The notes under the pieces were generated by a model that was not told where the DNA came from, did not search any database, and saw nothing but the letters and a program-made list of their open reading frames with translations. Shown here in pieces: positions 29,406 to 39,713 of a stretch of 41,052 nt of DNA (position 1 is its first letter; every line of letters begins with the position of its first letter). The position numbers and the translations under genes are program-made. Origin of the DNA: Acanthamoeba castellanii str. Neff (taxonomy: Eukaryota > Discosea > Longamoebia > Acanthamoebidae); NCBI RefSeq assembly GCF_000313135.1, contig NW_004457733.1:8860-49911 (forward strand), written 5' to 3'.

Positions 29406-29417
29406 GCTGACGTCAGC
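29406..29417. promoter_or_regulatory. CRE-like 12-bp palindrome upstream of the NADAR gene
   Basis: GCTGACGTCAGC lies 129 bases upstream of the NADAR ATG, in the 172-base spacer after TopBP1. The 12-mer is identical to that at 27278-27289 before the cysteine protease, at nearly the same distance from the start codon. Confidence 0.5.
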
Positions 29418-29449
29418 AAAGAAGCCACCCCACCTTGGAGTGCCTTGGC

Positions 29450-32400
29450 TCACTTCCTGACGGTGCGCGTAGAGAGCTTCTTGACCCCGGCCGCGGTGCT
29501 GGCCGCGGTTGCCGCAGCTGACGCGCCGCCGCCGCCGCCGCCGCCAGAACCCAGGAGCGAGACGGACGACCCGGCGGCAGAGTTGGCTGTTGCACCGGTG
29601 GCTCCGCGCGGGCGGCGCTGGTAGGCGAAGGCGGGCGACGTGAAGTTGTACCGGTCCACGGGCGGCTGCGGGTAGCGGGTGAGGAAGTCGCCGATGTACT
29701 CCGCCGTCAGCACCGGCACCTTGGCTCGCCGGAGCGCCACCACCTTCACCCGAAACGAAACCATGAGTGTCGAGTCGTGTTGTATCGCGTGTGTGTGCGG
29801 TGTGTGCGGTGTGTTGCGCGTGTCGTGTCAAGTGGGCGTACGAGGTCGCTGGATTCGTCGGGTCGGTCGTTGAAGAAGGCCATGGTCAGGCCCGACGGCA
29901 GGGTGGCGGAGGTGGGACAGACCTCGCCACCGCCGGCTTCGATGAGTCGCTTGAGGCCCTCTCCGCGCTTGACGTCCGCATAGTGCACCACAAGGACTCG
30001 CCACCCGGCAAAAGCCCCTAGACACAGCAAGCCATCAATTTCGTGTGGTGTGTGCGGTTGTGTTGTGTGTGCCGTGGTGCAATAGTGTGTGTGTGGGTTA
30101 GTGGTGCGTGGCGTACCGACGCGAAGCAACTCCTCGCCCTTTTTGCCGGCTTGCTGGAGCTCGAGCCTGCGCTTGACCACCTCCGCCCGCCATCTGCGGC
30201 TCGAGGCGATCATCAACTGCGCGACTTCTGTGCGCGCACGAAGACCAATCATGACGTCAGTGCGTGCGCACATCCCTGCAAAAGGGGGGGGGGATTGCGG
30301 CGGTGACCACTCTACCATTGTCGGTGTCCTGCTCAGTCCAAATATGTCGGCTTTCATCGACAAACGCGTTCTTTTCCACGCACTCCTCCAAGTACGACGC
30401 CTTCAACAACCTGGCAATGCACATGCACCACACACACACACAACACACACAACACACACAACACACACGGGTTTGTTGTGAGCAGAGGAGTGGCGTGAAT
30501 CGGAAGGGAAGCAAGACGTGCGCGGGTACCAAATGCCAGCGGCGCAGGCGGCAAGGGATTTCTCGGTGCGCACGGGTTCGGCCATGACCACGTGCGTGCA
30601 GCGCGGATGGAAGAACTTGGTCTCCAACACGTGGCCGCCCAGTTCCCGCACCGTGTCGACGTAAGTCGGCGACAGCTTGTTCGTGGTCGAATTGAACGCC
30701 GTGAACATGAATATGTAAGACTTGCCTGCATGTTGGAGATGATACGTATGATGATCAACATACGCGCACCACGCACCACACAACATAACACGACACGCAC
30801 GACACGACACGACACGCACTCACTTTTGCCACGATGGAGAAAAGGGAGAAACGTTTACCTGCGAGTGATCGATCGAGGGAGCCGCTGGCGCGGTTGGGAC
30901 CCGAGCCGGTAACGCCGTTGCCGCTGCCTCGGCTGCTCCACGGGCTCTCGGTGACCTGCTGCTGGACCTCCTTGCCGTCCATCGGGTCCTTCGGCGGCGC
31001 CTCGTCTTCATCGGTCTTGGGCTCGTCTTTGCGCCGCCGCTTGGTCTCGCTGCCCCGCTGATGCTCCGACGCGTCCGTCGCCGCCTTGGCCTGGACCGTC
31101 TCCTCCACACCCGCCCCGGTCTTCCGCTTTCGACTCTCTCGTTCGCTGGCCGACTCCGTAGCCGACGCCCCTCCCTCAGTGTCCATCGACTCCTGTGCCC
31201 ATTGGTGCAATGAGCAAAAAGGGCCATTATGTATTTTTATTTAGTATAATAAATATATAAAATACAAATAAATGCTGACACTAAATAAAAATAAACATAA
31301 TAACGATAAGAATAATAAGAATATAAAAACGAAAAGAGGGTAGCATACCTCGGCAAGGCTGAAAAGGAGGTCTTGCGCGGCCTGCTCGAGCGGGAAGGCG
31401 TACTTGACCACCTGCGAGTCGGGTTCATCCGCGTATCGTCGCTCTGAGGACTCTGGCGCAGCTGCAACACACAGACACACACACCGCACACCACACAACA
31501 CACACACACACACAGAGAGACGCGATGACCAACCCCCTCGTAAGTACTTGGCCGATCGGACATGTGGGGCGGCTGGCAGGAGGGGAGTTGAGTGGTGACG
31601 TACGATCCTCTTCCTCTTCGGTCTGCGATGGCAGGATGTCCTTGCTCATCGGTGGCTTGAACATCGTCGATGAAGAAAATTTGCTGAGCGAACGCTGGTG
31701 TTGTAAAAACAATCGAAAACAAAAGAACATATGAGCCAACCGCACACGCACACGCACACGCACACGCACACGCGAGTTGTGGGAAGGGAAGGGGAGTACG
31801 TACGTTGTACTCCTTGCCCAGCATGGTGTCGCTTCGCGCGACCGTTCGACTGATGGTCTCCAGCATGAAGGACGAAGTTTTCGGCTGCATGCGAAGCAGC
31901 GGCGAAATACGCATCTGTACGTACACGCCAGCCGATTGGCGTCAGACGCCGTTCGAACAGCACGCACCGCTTCATAATAAGAAAGAAATGAGTACCTGCC
32001 CGGTGCTGGAGGCCTTGTTCTTCTGCAGGAGCTGCTGGATGATGGCCGAGTGTCCGCTGCCTTCGCTCTCCTCCTCTTCATCTTCCTTTTCTTCTTTCTC
32101 TTCTCCTTCATCTTCTTCATCCACGTCTTCCTGTTGCTGCTTCTCGTTCTCTCGTCGCTCCTCGCCATTGTCGTCGTCCCTGAACCCTGGCTCCTCGGTT
32201 TTGATCGTCGTCGTCGTTGTGGTCGTGGTGGTTGCTCCAGCCTGCCAGAAATAGGGCGGCATCCCCGGCACGGTGGTCCCTCCGCCTTGCCGCACGTCCG
32301 GCGTGCACCCCACCACCACCTCGTAGTTCGTTCTCGTCGACTCTTCGTCGTCGTACTCCTCCACTACCACTTCTCTTTCTTCTTTCCGCTGATTTGCCTT

Positions 32401-35400
32401 CCTTCCCTCTCGTCTACTTCGGTGCAACGGCTCGTCTTCCTCTTCTCCTTCCTCCTCCTCACTTCGTTCTCGGCTTCGTTTTCGTTCTTTTCTCCGTTCG
32501 TCGCCGTATTCGTCGAGGTCGCATTCGTTCTCCTCTCCCCTTCGGCTTCGTTCCGGGACGGCCCAGCTCTCGTCCCGCGTATCCGAGGGCCGCGTCTCCG
32601 TCTGCTCCCGTGTCGTCATCGACCCCGCCGTGGGCTGGGGCCGGTGGTGCTGCAGCGTGAGCGGAACGCGATAGGAGGCCGAGTCGGACGGCTGCTGCGT
32701 GGGCGGCACAAACAGGTCCTCGTCCCGCTCCTCCTGGTGGTGGTGATGGTGGTGAGATTGCTGCGAGTAGTAGTTGTCGACGTTGAAGGCGAGCGCAAGG
32801 TCCTCCTCCTCCTCCTTGACCTCGCGCTTGACGACTGCGATCGCGGCCGGCTGCGGGATGGCGGGGTGGTGGTTGTTGTCGGGATCGCGCTTCTCCTTCT
32901 TGACGGCGACCAGCGAGGGCGACTTGAAGTCGAGCCCGAGCGTCATCCTCGGGTTCATCGTGTGCGGGTACTCGATCTCGTCCACCTTGGCGTTGTGTCT
33001 CTTGCACTGGTGTGTGTGTGTGTGTGTGGTATGTCGTGTGGGGTTCAGGTCAATATGTACGCACACCCGGATCTGGGGCGTCGCCAATGTGGGTACGTAC
33101 AGCGTGCAGCCACAGCGGGGACACGATCTTGATGTGCTTGTGCCCCTTGGCTAACCGAAGCTCCTTCGACGTGTCCGCTCTGCCCTCTGCGTTGGTGCCG
33201 TTTGCGTGTGGTGTGAGCAGCCGCGGCACCGAAAAGAGCGAAGCGCATGCGGGCCGGCGAGTGCGCGTACCAAAAATGAGGTGGGAGATGGAGGGGTCGA
33301 ACATGTACGCAAATGTGCCGCCCATCGATGCCACCAAGTCGTGCAGCACCGATTGTTGCTGTAGAGACCCACAACACGCCAGCAGCATTTCCGTTCCACT
33401 TGGCGTCAGACGACAGATCGCGCACAAACCACAACAGTAACAGATATGAAGCGCACCTGTTCGAGCTTCTTCGAGACGAGGATGGTGACGTCGGAGAGGA
33501 AGGGTTCGCTGGGGACCGCTGCGCCGTGCGGGGCCAGGGAAGTTGATGACGACGACGACAACGACGAGGTGGCGGCAGAGCTCCGCCGTCTCCCCGACTT
33601 CACGGTGCTCGACCGCTCCTTGGGAGGCTTCGGGTCGGATATGCAGATCACGCTCCTGTGTTCGGTGGGTGAGCGAAAGCGAGCGGCGGCGGCGGGCGGG
33701 GTGCGCGTTGGCGCACCTGTCCTTATTGAGCTTGTTGATCTTGGCCTGACTCCGTTGGCGTTCCTCGAATTTCCTGTTCACGCTCAGCACGTCTTCCGTC
33801 TGGGCGGCGGCGAAGCGTTTCGTGTCCTGGATCCGACCCTTGCTCGCGGACTGAGTCAACCATTCAGCGCTGACGATGGCACCTCGCTGCCACTCCTTTG
33901 CTTTCACAAACTTGTCCCCGCTCGCCTCCTGCGGAAAGAATTAGTATTAGTATTAATAATAAAAATCCTAATAATACTACTACTAATAAAGAACTAAATC
34001 CCATTGGTGACTGCACAAATAAAGAACAAAGCGCAGAGACGGTGAAGCATTACCTTGCAGATGAGGTGCGTGTTCTTCTTTGTGAAGCGGTCGGTGTAGG
34101 AAAACCCCATCGACTCGATCAGTCCCTTGAGATTCTCTCGATCCACACCTGCAGGGAGGCATGACGATCGCACGACACGTGTCACGCACAGGTGCGTGTG
34201 CAAGGCGAAGAGAGCCCTGGCGAGTACCTGCAAAGCCTGTGACGGAGATCAGGTAGCTGAGTGGCGGCTTGGGCAGCGGGAGCGGATGGGGCAGCGGAGT
34301 GAACAGGATCGGCATTTCCATGGGGTCCATCACCCGCTCATCCTGGAAAGCGACGATCTGAGTGTGCGGTGTGTGCGGTGTGTGCGGCGGTGCATCGCTG
34401 AACCTGAATACATCGTTGGACCCACTGCGGAGTGACCACGATGTTGGCGGGTGGTTCGCGCTCGCCGGTCGGCAACGGTTGGTTGGACACGCCAGGCGTG
34501 CCGTGGGGAGCCAGTTCATAAAGCACATCTGCCACACGACAAAAAGAAAGAAAAAAGATACACAAATTAAAAAAGTAATCATAGGAGCGACACAGCCACG
34601 ACAAGGCCCGGCAAAAGCGTACATGTGCCCGCTACAGGCGATACTGTGGACGCTCCGGTTGGGTTGTCGAAAGTGACCACCCCGCCGTGGTCCTCCACCA
34701 GCTTTTTGATTTCACTTCGCTGCATAGCGCGGTATGTACACGTGGGCACCCGTTAGCGACCATCGCCAAAGCTGTTAGTGCGAGCAGCAGTGCCGGCAGA
34801 TGCGGGGTACCTCTTTGGCGGAGTCGAATCCCTTGCACAGGAAGCTGAACCCTTTGAACAGCGAGGGGCTCTCGAAGGGCGAATAGGAGAAGGGCGGGAG
34901 CGTGGCCGGATCCAACATGCTCGCGCCTGCGCACGCGATTACGCGCTGCGTGAGCGAGCTGTTGTGTGTGTGTGTGTGTGTGCGCGCGCGCGCGCACGCG
35001 CGTGTGTGTGCGTGTGTGCGTGTGTGTGTGTGTCACCTTGGAACCCAGCCACCTGGAGCACACCGTCGCTAGCCATCGTGTCACGTGAGCACAGCGTATA
35101 CGGTGCGTCTGAAGAAGAAACCCTAAATTGAGACATTACACATAACAACAGAGTACGCCACGGACACGCACCTTGAGTGACACTGGGCGCAATTTCGCCT
35201 CTAGGCTGGCGCTGCCTCCTGGCCATGGGTTGTTGTGAGCTCTTGACCTCCTCGTCATCACCGCCCCCGCTCCTGTCGTGTCGCCTCGAAGTCGACATCG
35301 AGACCGGCAGTGCTGCTGGCGGCTCCGCTCGCTTTCGCTTTTTGCTCTCGGCCGAGTGCGCCGCCCCCGCGCCAGCGCCCGCAGGCGAGCGCGGGCGCTT

Positions 35401-36983
35401 CAGGGCGGTGCTGTGGCTTCGCGTTCGTTCCGCCTCGTCCGGGTCAGCCATAGAGATGCTGAGCTGTGAGTCCGAATCGACAGTGCCGCTGGAGCAAGGG
35501 GCGTCTTGGTTGGCAGAACTCTGGCTCTGGGACTCGGCCGGCAGAACTGGAAAGTCCTCTTCCTTCAAGCACGCTGTGGAGATGAATCGGTGGTGTTGGT
35601 GATGCTAAGGCTTCAAAGGCTCAGCACACACACGACACACACGACACACACGACACACACACGGGAGAGAGAGAGAAAGGAGAAAAAGAAGAGAAAAAGG
35701 AGATACCTCGCTTCTCCACGCTCTCGTAGAGCCATCGCGGGTGAACGACTTTGACGCTTCCCCATAGCAGTGCGTACTGGTGTTTCTTTGATCCCGGTCG
35801 CTGCTCACCAACACACCACTTCAACACCCCGTACGCGACAAAAAAAAAGAGGTTGGATGTGGCGCGTAGGTACGTACCTCGACAATGAGATGTGTGCAGC
35901 TCCTGTTGAGATCGCTCGAGTACTGCCCGCCATGCTGCATGCAGAGCCGCTTCATCTTCTCGCGCTCGTCTAACAAATACCCACAACAACGACGATGAGT
36001 GGCGATGCACACTACACGACACGTCTTCTTCATATCACGCTCAGAGTGTTTGACAACAAGTACCGTGCGGGAATCCGGTGACGGTCATGGTCAGCCCCGT
36101 GAACGGTGGGACGGGAAACTGGTCGATGGGGACCAGCGCCTGCTGCTTCCAGCACTCCGTCACCCAGCTGGGGTGCACCAGCGCCGGCCGGCCGCGCTGG
36201 ACGGCCACCTTGTACTTCTCCGAGCCCGGCATGTAGGCCAGCATGTGGGTGACGGTGTTGGTGAAGTCCATGTGCCACTCGCCGCCCATCCACAGCACGC
36301 GCTGGACCAGTGCGCTCTGGCGGTGTCGATGACGATGCATCGTTAGCTTGTCTTCTTCATGAAGAAGAAGAAGAGGCAGCAGCAGGGGAGTAGATGTGGG
36401 AGACGCACCCGCATGTCTGCGCTGATGGCGGTGCTGCATACGACGGCGCCGAGCAGGAAGCGGGCAAAGAGGGGACTCCGCCGTACCGCCTCCCTGTCCG
36501 GCAGTTGGTAGCGCCTCTCCGCGGCTTCCACCACACAAGGAGGGCCTGCAGCCCCGGCGGACGTGGTGAGCCACCACAGGCGAAGAAGGCGCGAAGTGGT
36601 GCGGCAGCAAAAGGCCACACCAGAGAGCAGGAGCGCTTTGAAGGACGTACCAATGATAGGGAGCAGCTCTTTCTGGTACTGCAGCAGCTCGGCCTACTCA
36701 CGGCACAAGACCACAAAGAGCGGCAGCGTGTTATTATGATGAAGATGATGATGATTGGGGCATTGTGCTACGAAGCGATGAATTAAAATACGAGAAAAAG
36801 AGAGACAGGAGGCACCTCTGCGTCAGGTTGTGTGAAGAGGGGCAGAACGTGGAAGCATTTGGAATCGCCGGGCTGCTCCACAATCTGCCCACCCTGGTCC
36901 GCGATGATTTTGCGCAGGTTGCGGTGGTCTTCCATCGACAGCCGATTGGAGAGGAAGAACTTCACCCCCGCGAACACCGACAT
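29450..36983 (-). CDS. TOPBP1: TopBP1 homologue, multi-BRCT checkpoint and replication scaffold
   Basis: TopBP1 (Dpb11/Rad4) binds phosphoproteins through BRCT domains, activates ATR and helps start replication. 27 exons give 1647 aa (human 1522): 36983-36816, 36693-36651, 36545-36409, 36316-36064, 35969-35878, 35818-35707, 35573-35172, 35108-35037, 34926-34811, 34719-34623, 34528-34404, 34342-34228, 34148-34054, 33928-33717, 33655-33457, 33358-33271, 33186-33101, 33006-31996, 31914-31804, 31694-31604, 31461-31349, 31192-30859, 30725-30530, 30410-30316, 30227-30117, 30017-29842, 29743-29450. BRCT modules: an N-terminal triplet (about 1-269; YKVAVQRGRPALVHPSWV, CTHLIVE, VKVVHPRWLYESV), a central pair (about 445-650), one at about 725-820 and a C-terminal pair (about 1360-1575; CTHVVMAEPVRTEKSLAACA, GAFAGWRVLVVHY, LTAEYIGDFL). 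The C-terminal pair tracks human BRCT7/8 closely. Linkers are Ser/Glu/Lys-rich; exon 18 (337 codons) is acidic with His and Thr runs. Confidence 0.93.
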
Positions 36984-37190
36984 GATGTCTCGCTCTCCTT
37001 CTCCTCCTCTTTCTTATTACTTCCAATGCTCAACTTCTTCCTCCCTTTATCTTGCTACGCGTGTGTCGAGCCTTTGCCCAGACTCGAAAAGATGAAAACA
37101 GATTGAAAACTGCCAATTCTTCATAATCCTCAAAAATGCCAAAAAAAAAGAAAATGAACACCAGATAGGATTACGGCGGAAACATCAAAG
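36984..37190. promoter_or_regulatory. Divergent promoter, TopBP1 / small membrane protein
   Basis: 207 bases separate the opposed start codons. The TopBP1 side is pyrimidine-rich on the plus strand (CTCTCCTTCTCCTCC). The middle has an A-rich tract (about 37138-37155). No named motif is clear. Confidence 0.5.
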
Positions 37191-37641
37191 ATGGAGACAG
37201 ATCCGACGATGGATCCACAAGGGGACGTTGTCGAGATTATTGCGGACTACGGCCTGGGGGTGCTCGGTGTAGTTCGCCTCCTATTTACCTTCCTCTACTG
37301 CTTCATTCTAACCCTTTTGCCGCTTATTGCTGGTACCCCCCTTCCATCTGCCCTCGATCCATCCATCCATCCCATCTTAAGACATGATTAATCTCGTTAA
37401 ATGTGCAGGCTGGGTGGTGGCCTACCGGCTGTGGATACACAAATGGAGCTGGGTGCGGGAGATCCTCTGGCGCGATCCCACCCACAACCGCGTCGACTCG
37501 CGGACTCGCGGCACCTACCTCGCCCGCCGCCAGCCATCCCTCGCCTCCGTGGCCGCAGCCGCCTCTTCCTCTTCCTCCTCCAAGAAGACGCACCACCAGC
37601 AGGTGCAACAGCAACAAGCGCAGAAGACCCACACCCTCTAA
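37191..37641 (+). CDS. Small single-pass membrane protein, unknown function
   Basis: Two exons, 37191-37332 and 37409-37641 (phase 1), give 124 aa. An acidic N terminus (METDPTMDPQGDVVEII) leads into a long hydrophobic span (VVRLLFTFLYCFILTLLPLI) that continues across the splice as GWVVAYRLWIHKWSWVREIL, so one long or two short helices are possible. A basic, Ser/Gln-rich tail follows, with SSSSSSKK and a QQVQQQQAQ stretch. There is no signal peptide in front. I recognise no family. The juxtamembrane Trp-rich segment (RLWIHKWSWVREILWRD) suggests an interfacial helix. The ATG context AAAGATGG is good. AATAAA follows 41 bases after the stop. Confidence 0.72.
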
Positions 37642-37681
37642 CTACAACAACAACCATTGTGTACATAGTATGTAGCTATCA

Positions 37682-37687
37682 AATAAA
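37682..37687 (+). terminator. Polyadenylation signal of the small membrane protein gene
   Basis: AATAAA sits 41 bases after the TAA at 37639-37641 in an AT-rich context (ATCAAATAAACAAACAAAC). It lies 72 bases from the stop of the convergent DAP1-like gene. Confidence 0.6.
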
Positions 37688-37758
37688 CAAACAAACAACG
37701 CCTCTCTACACCTTCTGCTTCTTCTTCTTCTGCTTCTTCTTCGTCGTCTATGCTTCCT

Positions 37759-38189
37759 CTACACGCCTCGCGTGGGCTGGTGGATGACTGGGTTGCTGTG
37801 GGTCGCGCCCTGCTTGTGGTGGGGCTTCTCCCTGGTGGGCTGGCCCTGCGGGTAGCACATCTTCTCCTTCTGGGGCGACTGGCTCAGCCTGGCCAGCTTC
37901 TCCTCCTCCTTCTGGGTCGGTGTCAGCTCCAGGTCGGGCGCAGCGTTCAAACCTGTTATGCACCCCCCCCCGACGTGAGCCAGCCCAGCAGCACTGGTGC
38001 TTGAAGGAGACGCAATGAAGTGGTAAGAGAAGGGGGGTGGGGTGTACTGTCGGCCACGATGGAGCGGGCGGTGGACTTTTGTTGTTCGCTGCTGGCGTGG
38101 TGGTGCGCTTTGTCTTGGCCCACCCGCCTGCCGCCGACTTTGGTCGCCTTCTTGTGGGTCGGTGCCTGCAACTGCTCCTCGTCGCTCAT
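37759..38189 (-). CDS. DAP1-like protein (death-associated protein family)
   Basis: Animal DAP1 is a small proline-rich, disordered protein; it is an mTORC1 substrate that restrains autophagy when dephosphorylated. Two exons, 38189-38048 and 37952-37759 (phase 1), give 111 aa (human DAP1 102). Hallmarks are the N-terminal block HKKATKVGGRRV, matching the family pattern of a His/Pro segment followed by A-V/T-K-x-GG-x-R-I/V, and the C-terminal end with EKPHHKQG and VIHQPTRGV, matching the H-x-KP and QPR-type tail. The middle is charged (LTPTQKEEEKLARLSQSPQKEK) and contains S/T-P sites, which could be kinase targets. It has no membrane segment or signal. The gene shares a 216-base promoter with the F-box-barstar gene. 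The call rests on short blocks, so moderate confidence. Confidence 0.72.
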
Positions 38190-38405
38190 CTCTGTCCTTC
38201 CTTCTCTCAGCTGGCAACAGTTGTTTTGTGGTGGTGGTAGTGGTGGAACAGAGCTTGACGTCCTCGCTTCCCCCTTCTGGCGACCTTTAGGTAGGTACCC
38301 TACCAATCCGGCAGCGCTGCTTGGGAGCTCAATGCCATCTTATAAGTAGCTGCTGACGTATTTATTCTGCCTTTTTTTTATTTCAATCAACACTCCAGGT
38401 GTAGA
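38190..38405. promoter_or_regulatory. Divergent promoter, DAP1-like / F-box-barstar
   Basis: 216 bases between opposed ATGs. The plus-gene side is AT-rich (GCTGACGTATTTATTCTGCC at about 38352 with a half CRE-like TGACGT, then CTTTTTTTTATTTC). The minus-gene side contains a TGGTGGTGG tract. Confidence 0.5.
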
Positions 38406-39659
38406 ATGATGGAGGTGCCTGCGGAGGTTTTGGCCGCCGTGTTTGAGTTCCTGCCGGAGCGGGAGCTCCTCCTTGGCGCTGCCCTTGTCTGCCGCCGTTG
38501 GCACACCCTCGCGCACCACGCACCCTCTTGGCACCAGCGCTGCCTCCGCTTTGGTGCAATGTTGTTTATGTAATTAAATAATTAAATAATTAATTTTACT
38601 TTGACAATCATTACCATGTTGTTCATTCTATTTATTATTTTTTTTAAGTAAAAAATATTTACCAATTATTTGCTGCGTTATCAGCGGGCAGGCGGCCGGG
38701 AAGCGGCGATCGTCCCATCTACGTGCCGGCCTCGCCCCGCGCGGAGACGTGCGAACCAGCCGAGGTCGACTGGGCTCAGAGTTTTCGCCTCATGGTTTGG
38801 TCCCTCTCCGCGCTTGTGTGCGTGCGCGTGCGCGTGTGCGTGTGCGGTCGTGCGTCTGATTCGTGTTGCGCGCGACAACCAACACACCCGCGCAGGTACA
38901 CCTGCGCAAGGCGCTAGCGGCCAACGCGGCGCTGTTGCTGAGCGAAGAGCACAAGGCGCGCTTTGTCATCGACGAGCTGCGCGGCCGCTGCGCTAAAGAG
39001 CAGGAGGAGGTGCTGGTGTGCGACTTGGCCGGCGTCACCGCCAAGTCCGCTGCGGCTGCGGCTGCGGGCGAATCGGTGAAGCAGCGGTTCCACAGCGCAG
39101 TGAAGGAGGCCTTTCGCTTTCCCGACCACTACGGCCACAACCTGGACGCCCTGAACGACTGTCTCGGCGACCTCGACTGCGATGCCGCCCACCCCTGTAC
39201 GTCACACACGACACATAAGACACACGACACGACACACGACACACGACACGACCAACGACACGCACGGCACGCATGGCACACACGCAGCTGATGGTTGTTG
39301 CGGTGGTGGGCGTGCAAAGTGGTGCTGGCCAACATCACGGCCGACGTCGTCGCCGATCCCGACACCCGGTGGCCCGTCGTACTCGAGATCCTGGACGAAG
39401 TACTGGTACTACACGCCGCACCACACTCGCTCATGTACACTCGCCCGCGGCCATGATTGATTTGCTGCATGTGCCGTGCGTGTCGTGTCGTGTCGTGTGT
39501 GGTGCGTGGCGCGTGTCGTGTCGTGCGATGTCTTGCTGCGGACAGAACTTAGCCGAGAAGGCCGACGAACCAACGAAGCTGGTCCTCTGGTTCACCCCCG
39601 AAGCAGCCCGGCTGCAGGCGGGCCAGCAAGACGAGCTGCCCTTTGGCACGTGGGCCTAA
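38406..39659 (+). CDS. F-box-barstar fusion protein
   Basis: Exons 38406-38553, 38685-38794, 38896-39196, 39320-39405, 39546-39659 give 252 aa. The N terminus is an F-box (EVPAEVLAAVFEFLPEREL ... LVCRRWHTLAHHAPSWHQRC), the Skp1-binding part of SCF ubiquitin ligases. After a linker (about 50-120), residues about 125-250 form a barstar domain: strand EVLVCDLAG, helix VKQRFHSAVKEAF, the core FPDHYGHNLDALNDCLGDL, then LVLANITAD, WPVVLEILDEVL and LVLWF. Asp170 and Asp174 match barstar Asp35 and Asp39, the main barnase-binding residues; Tyr29 is His and Trp38 is Asn. Exon 4 uses an AAG acceptor chosen for frame. The first intron is strikingly AT-rich and the others carry host-type repeats, so it is a resident gene. 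The role is inferred: a ligase adaptor that could capture an RNase or other protein. Confidence 0.85.
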
Positions 39660-39713
39660 AAAACACAAACAAAAAATATATAAGATCAATGTGTAGCACA
39701 CGCTCGATTGCCA

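Noticed and set aside
32050..33132. 360-codon plus ORF with Phe/Leu/Val runs opposite TopBP1 exon 18
   Set aside because: It is the complement of Glu/Lys/Asp codons of the acidic linker; the minus frame continues BRCT exons with correct phases.
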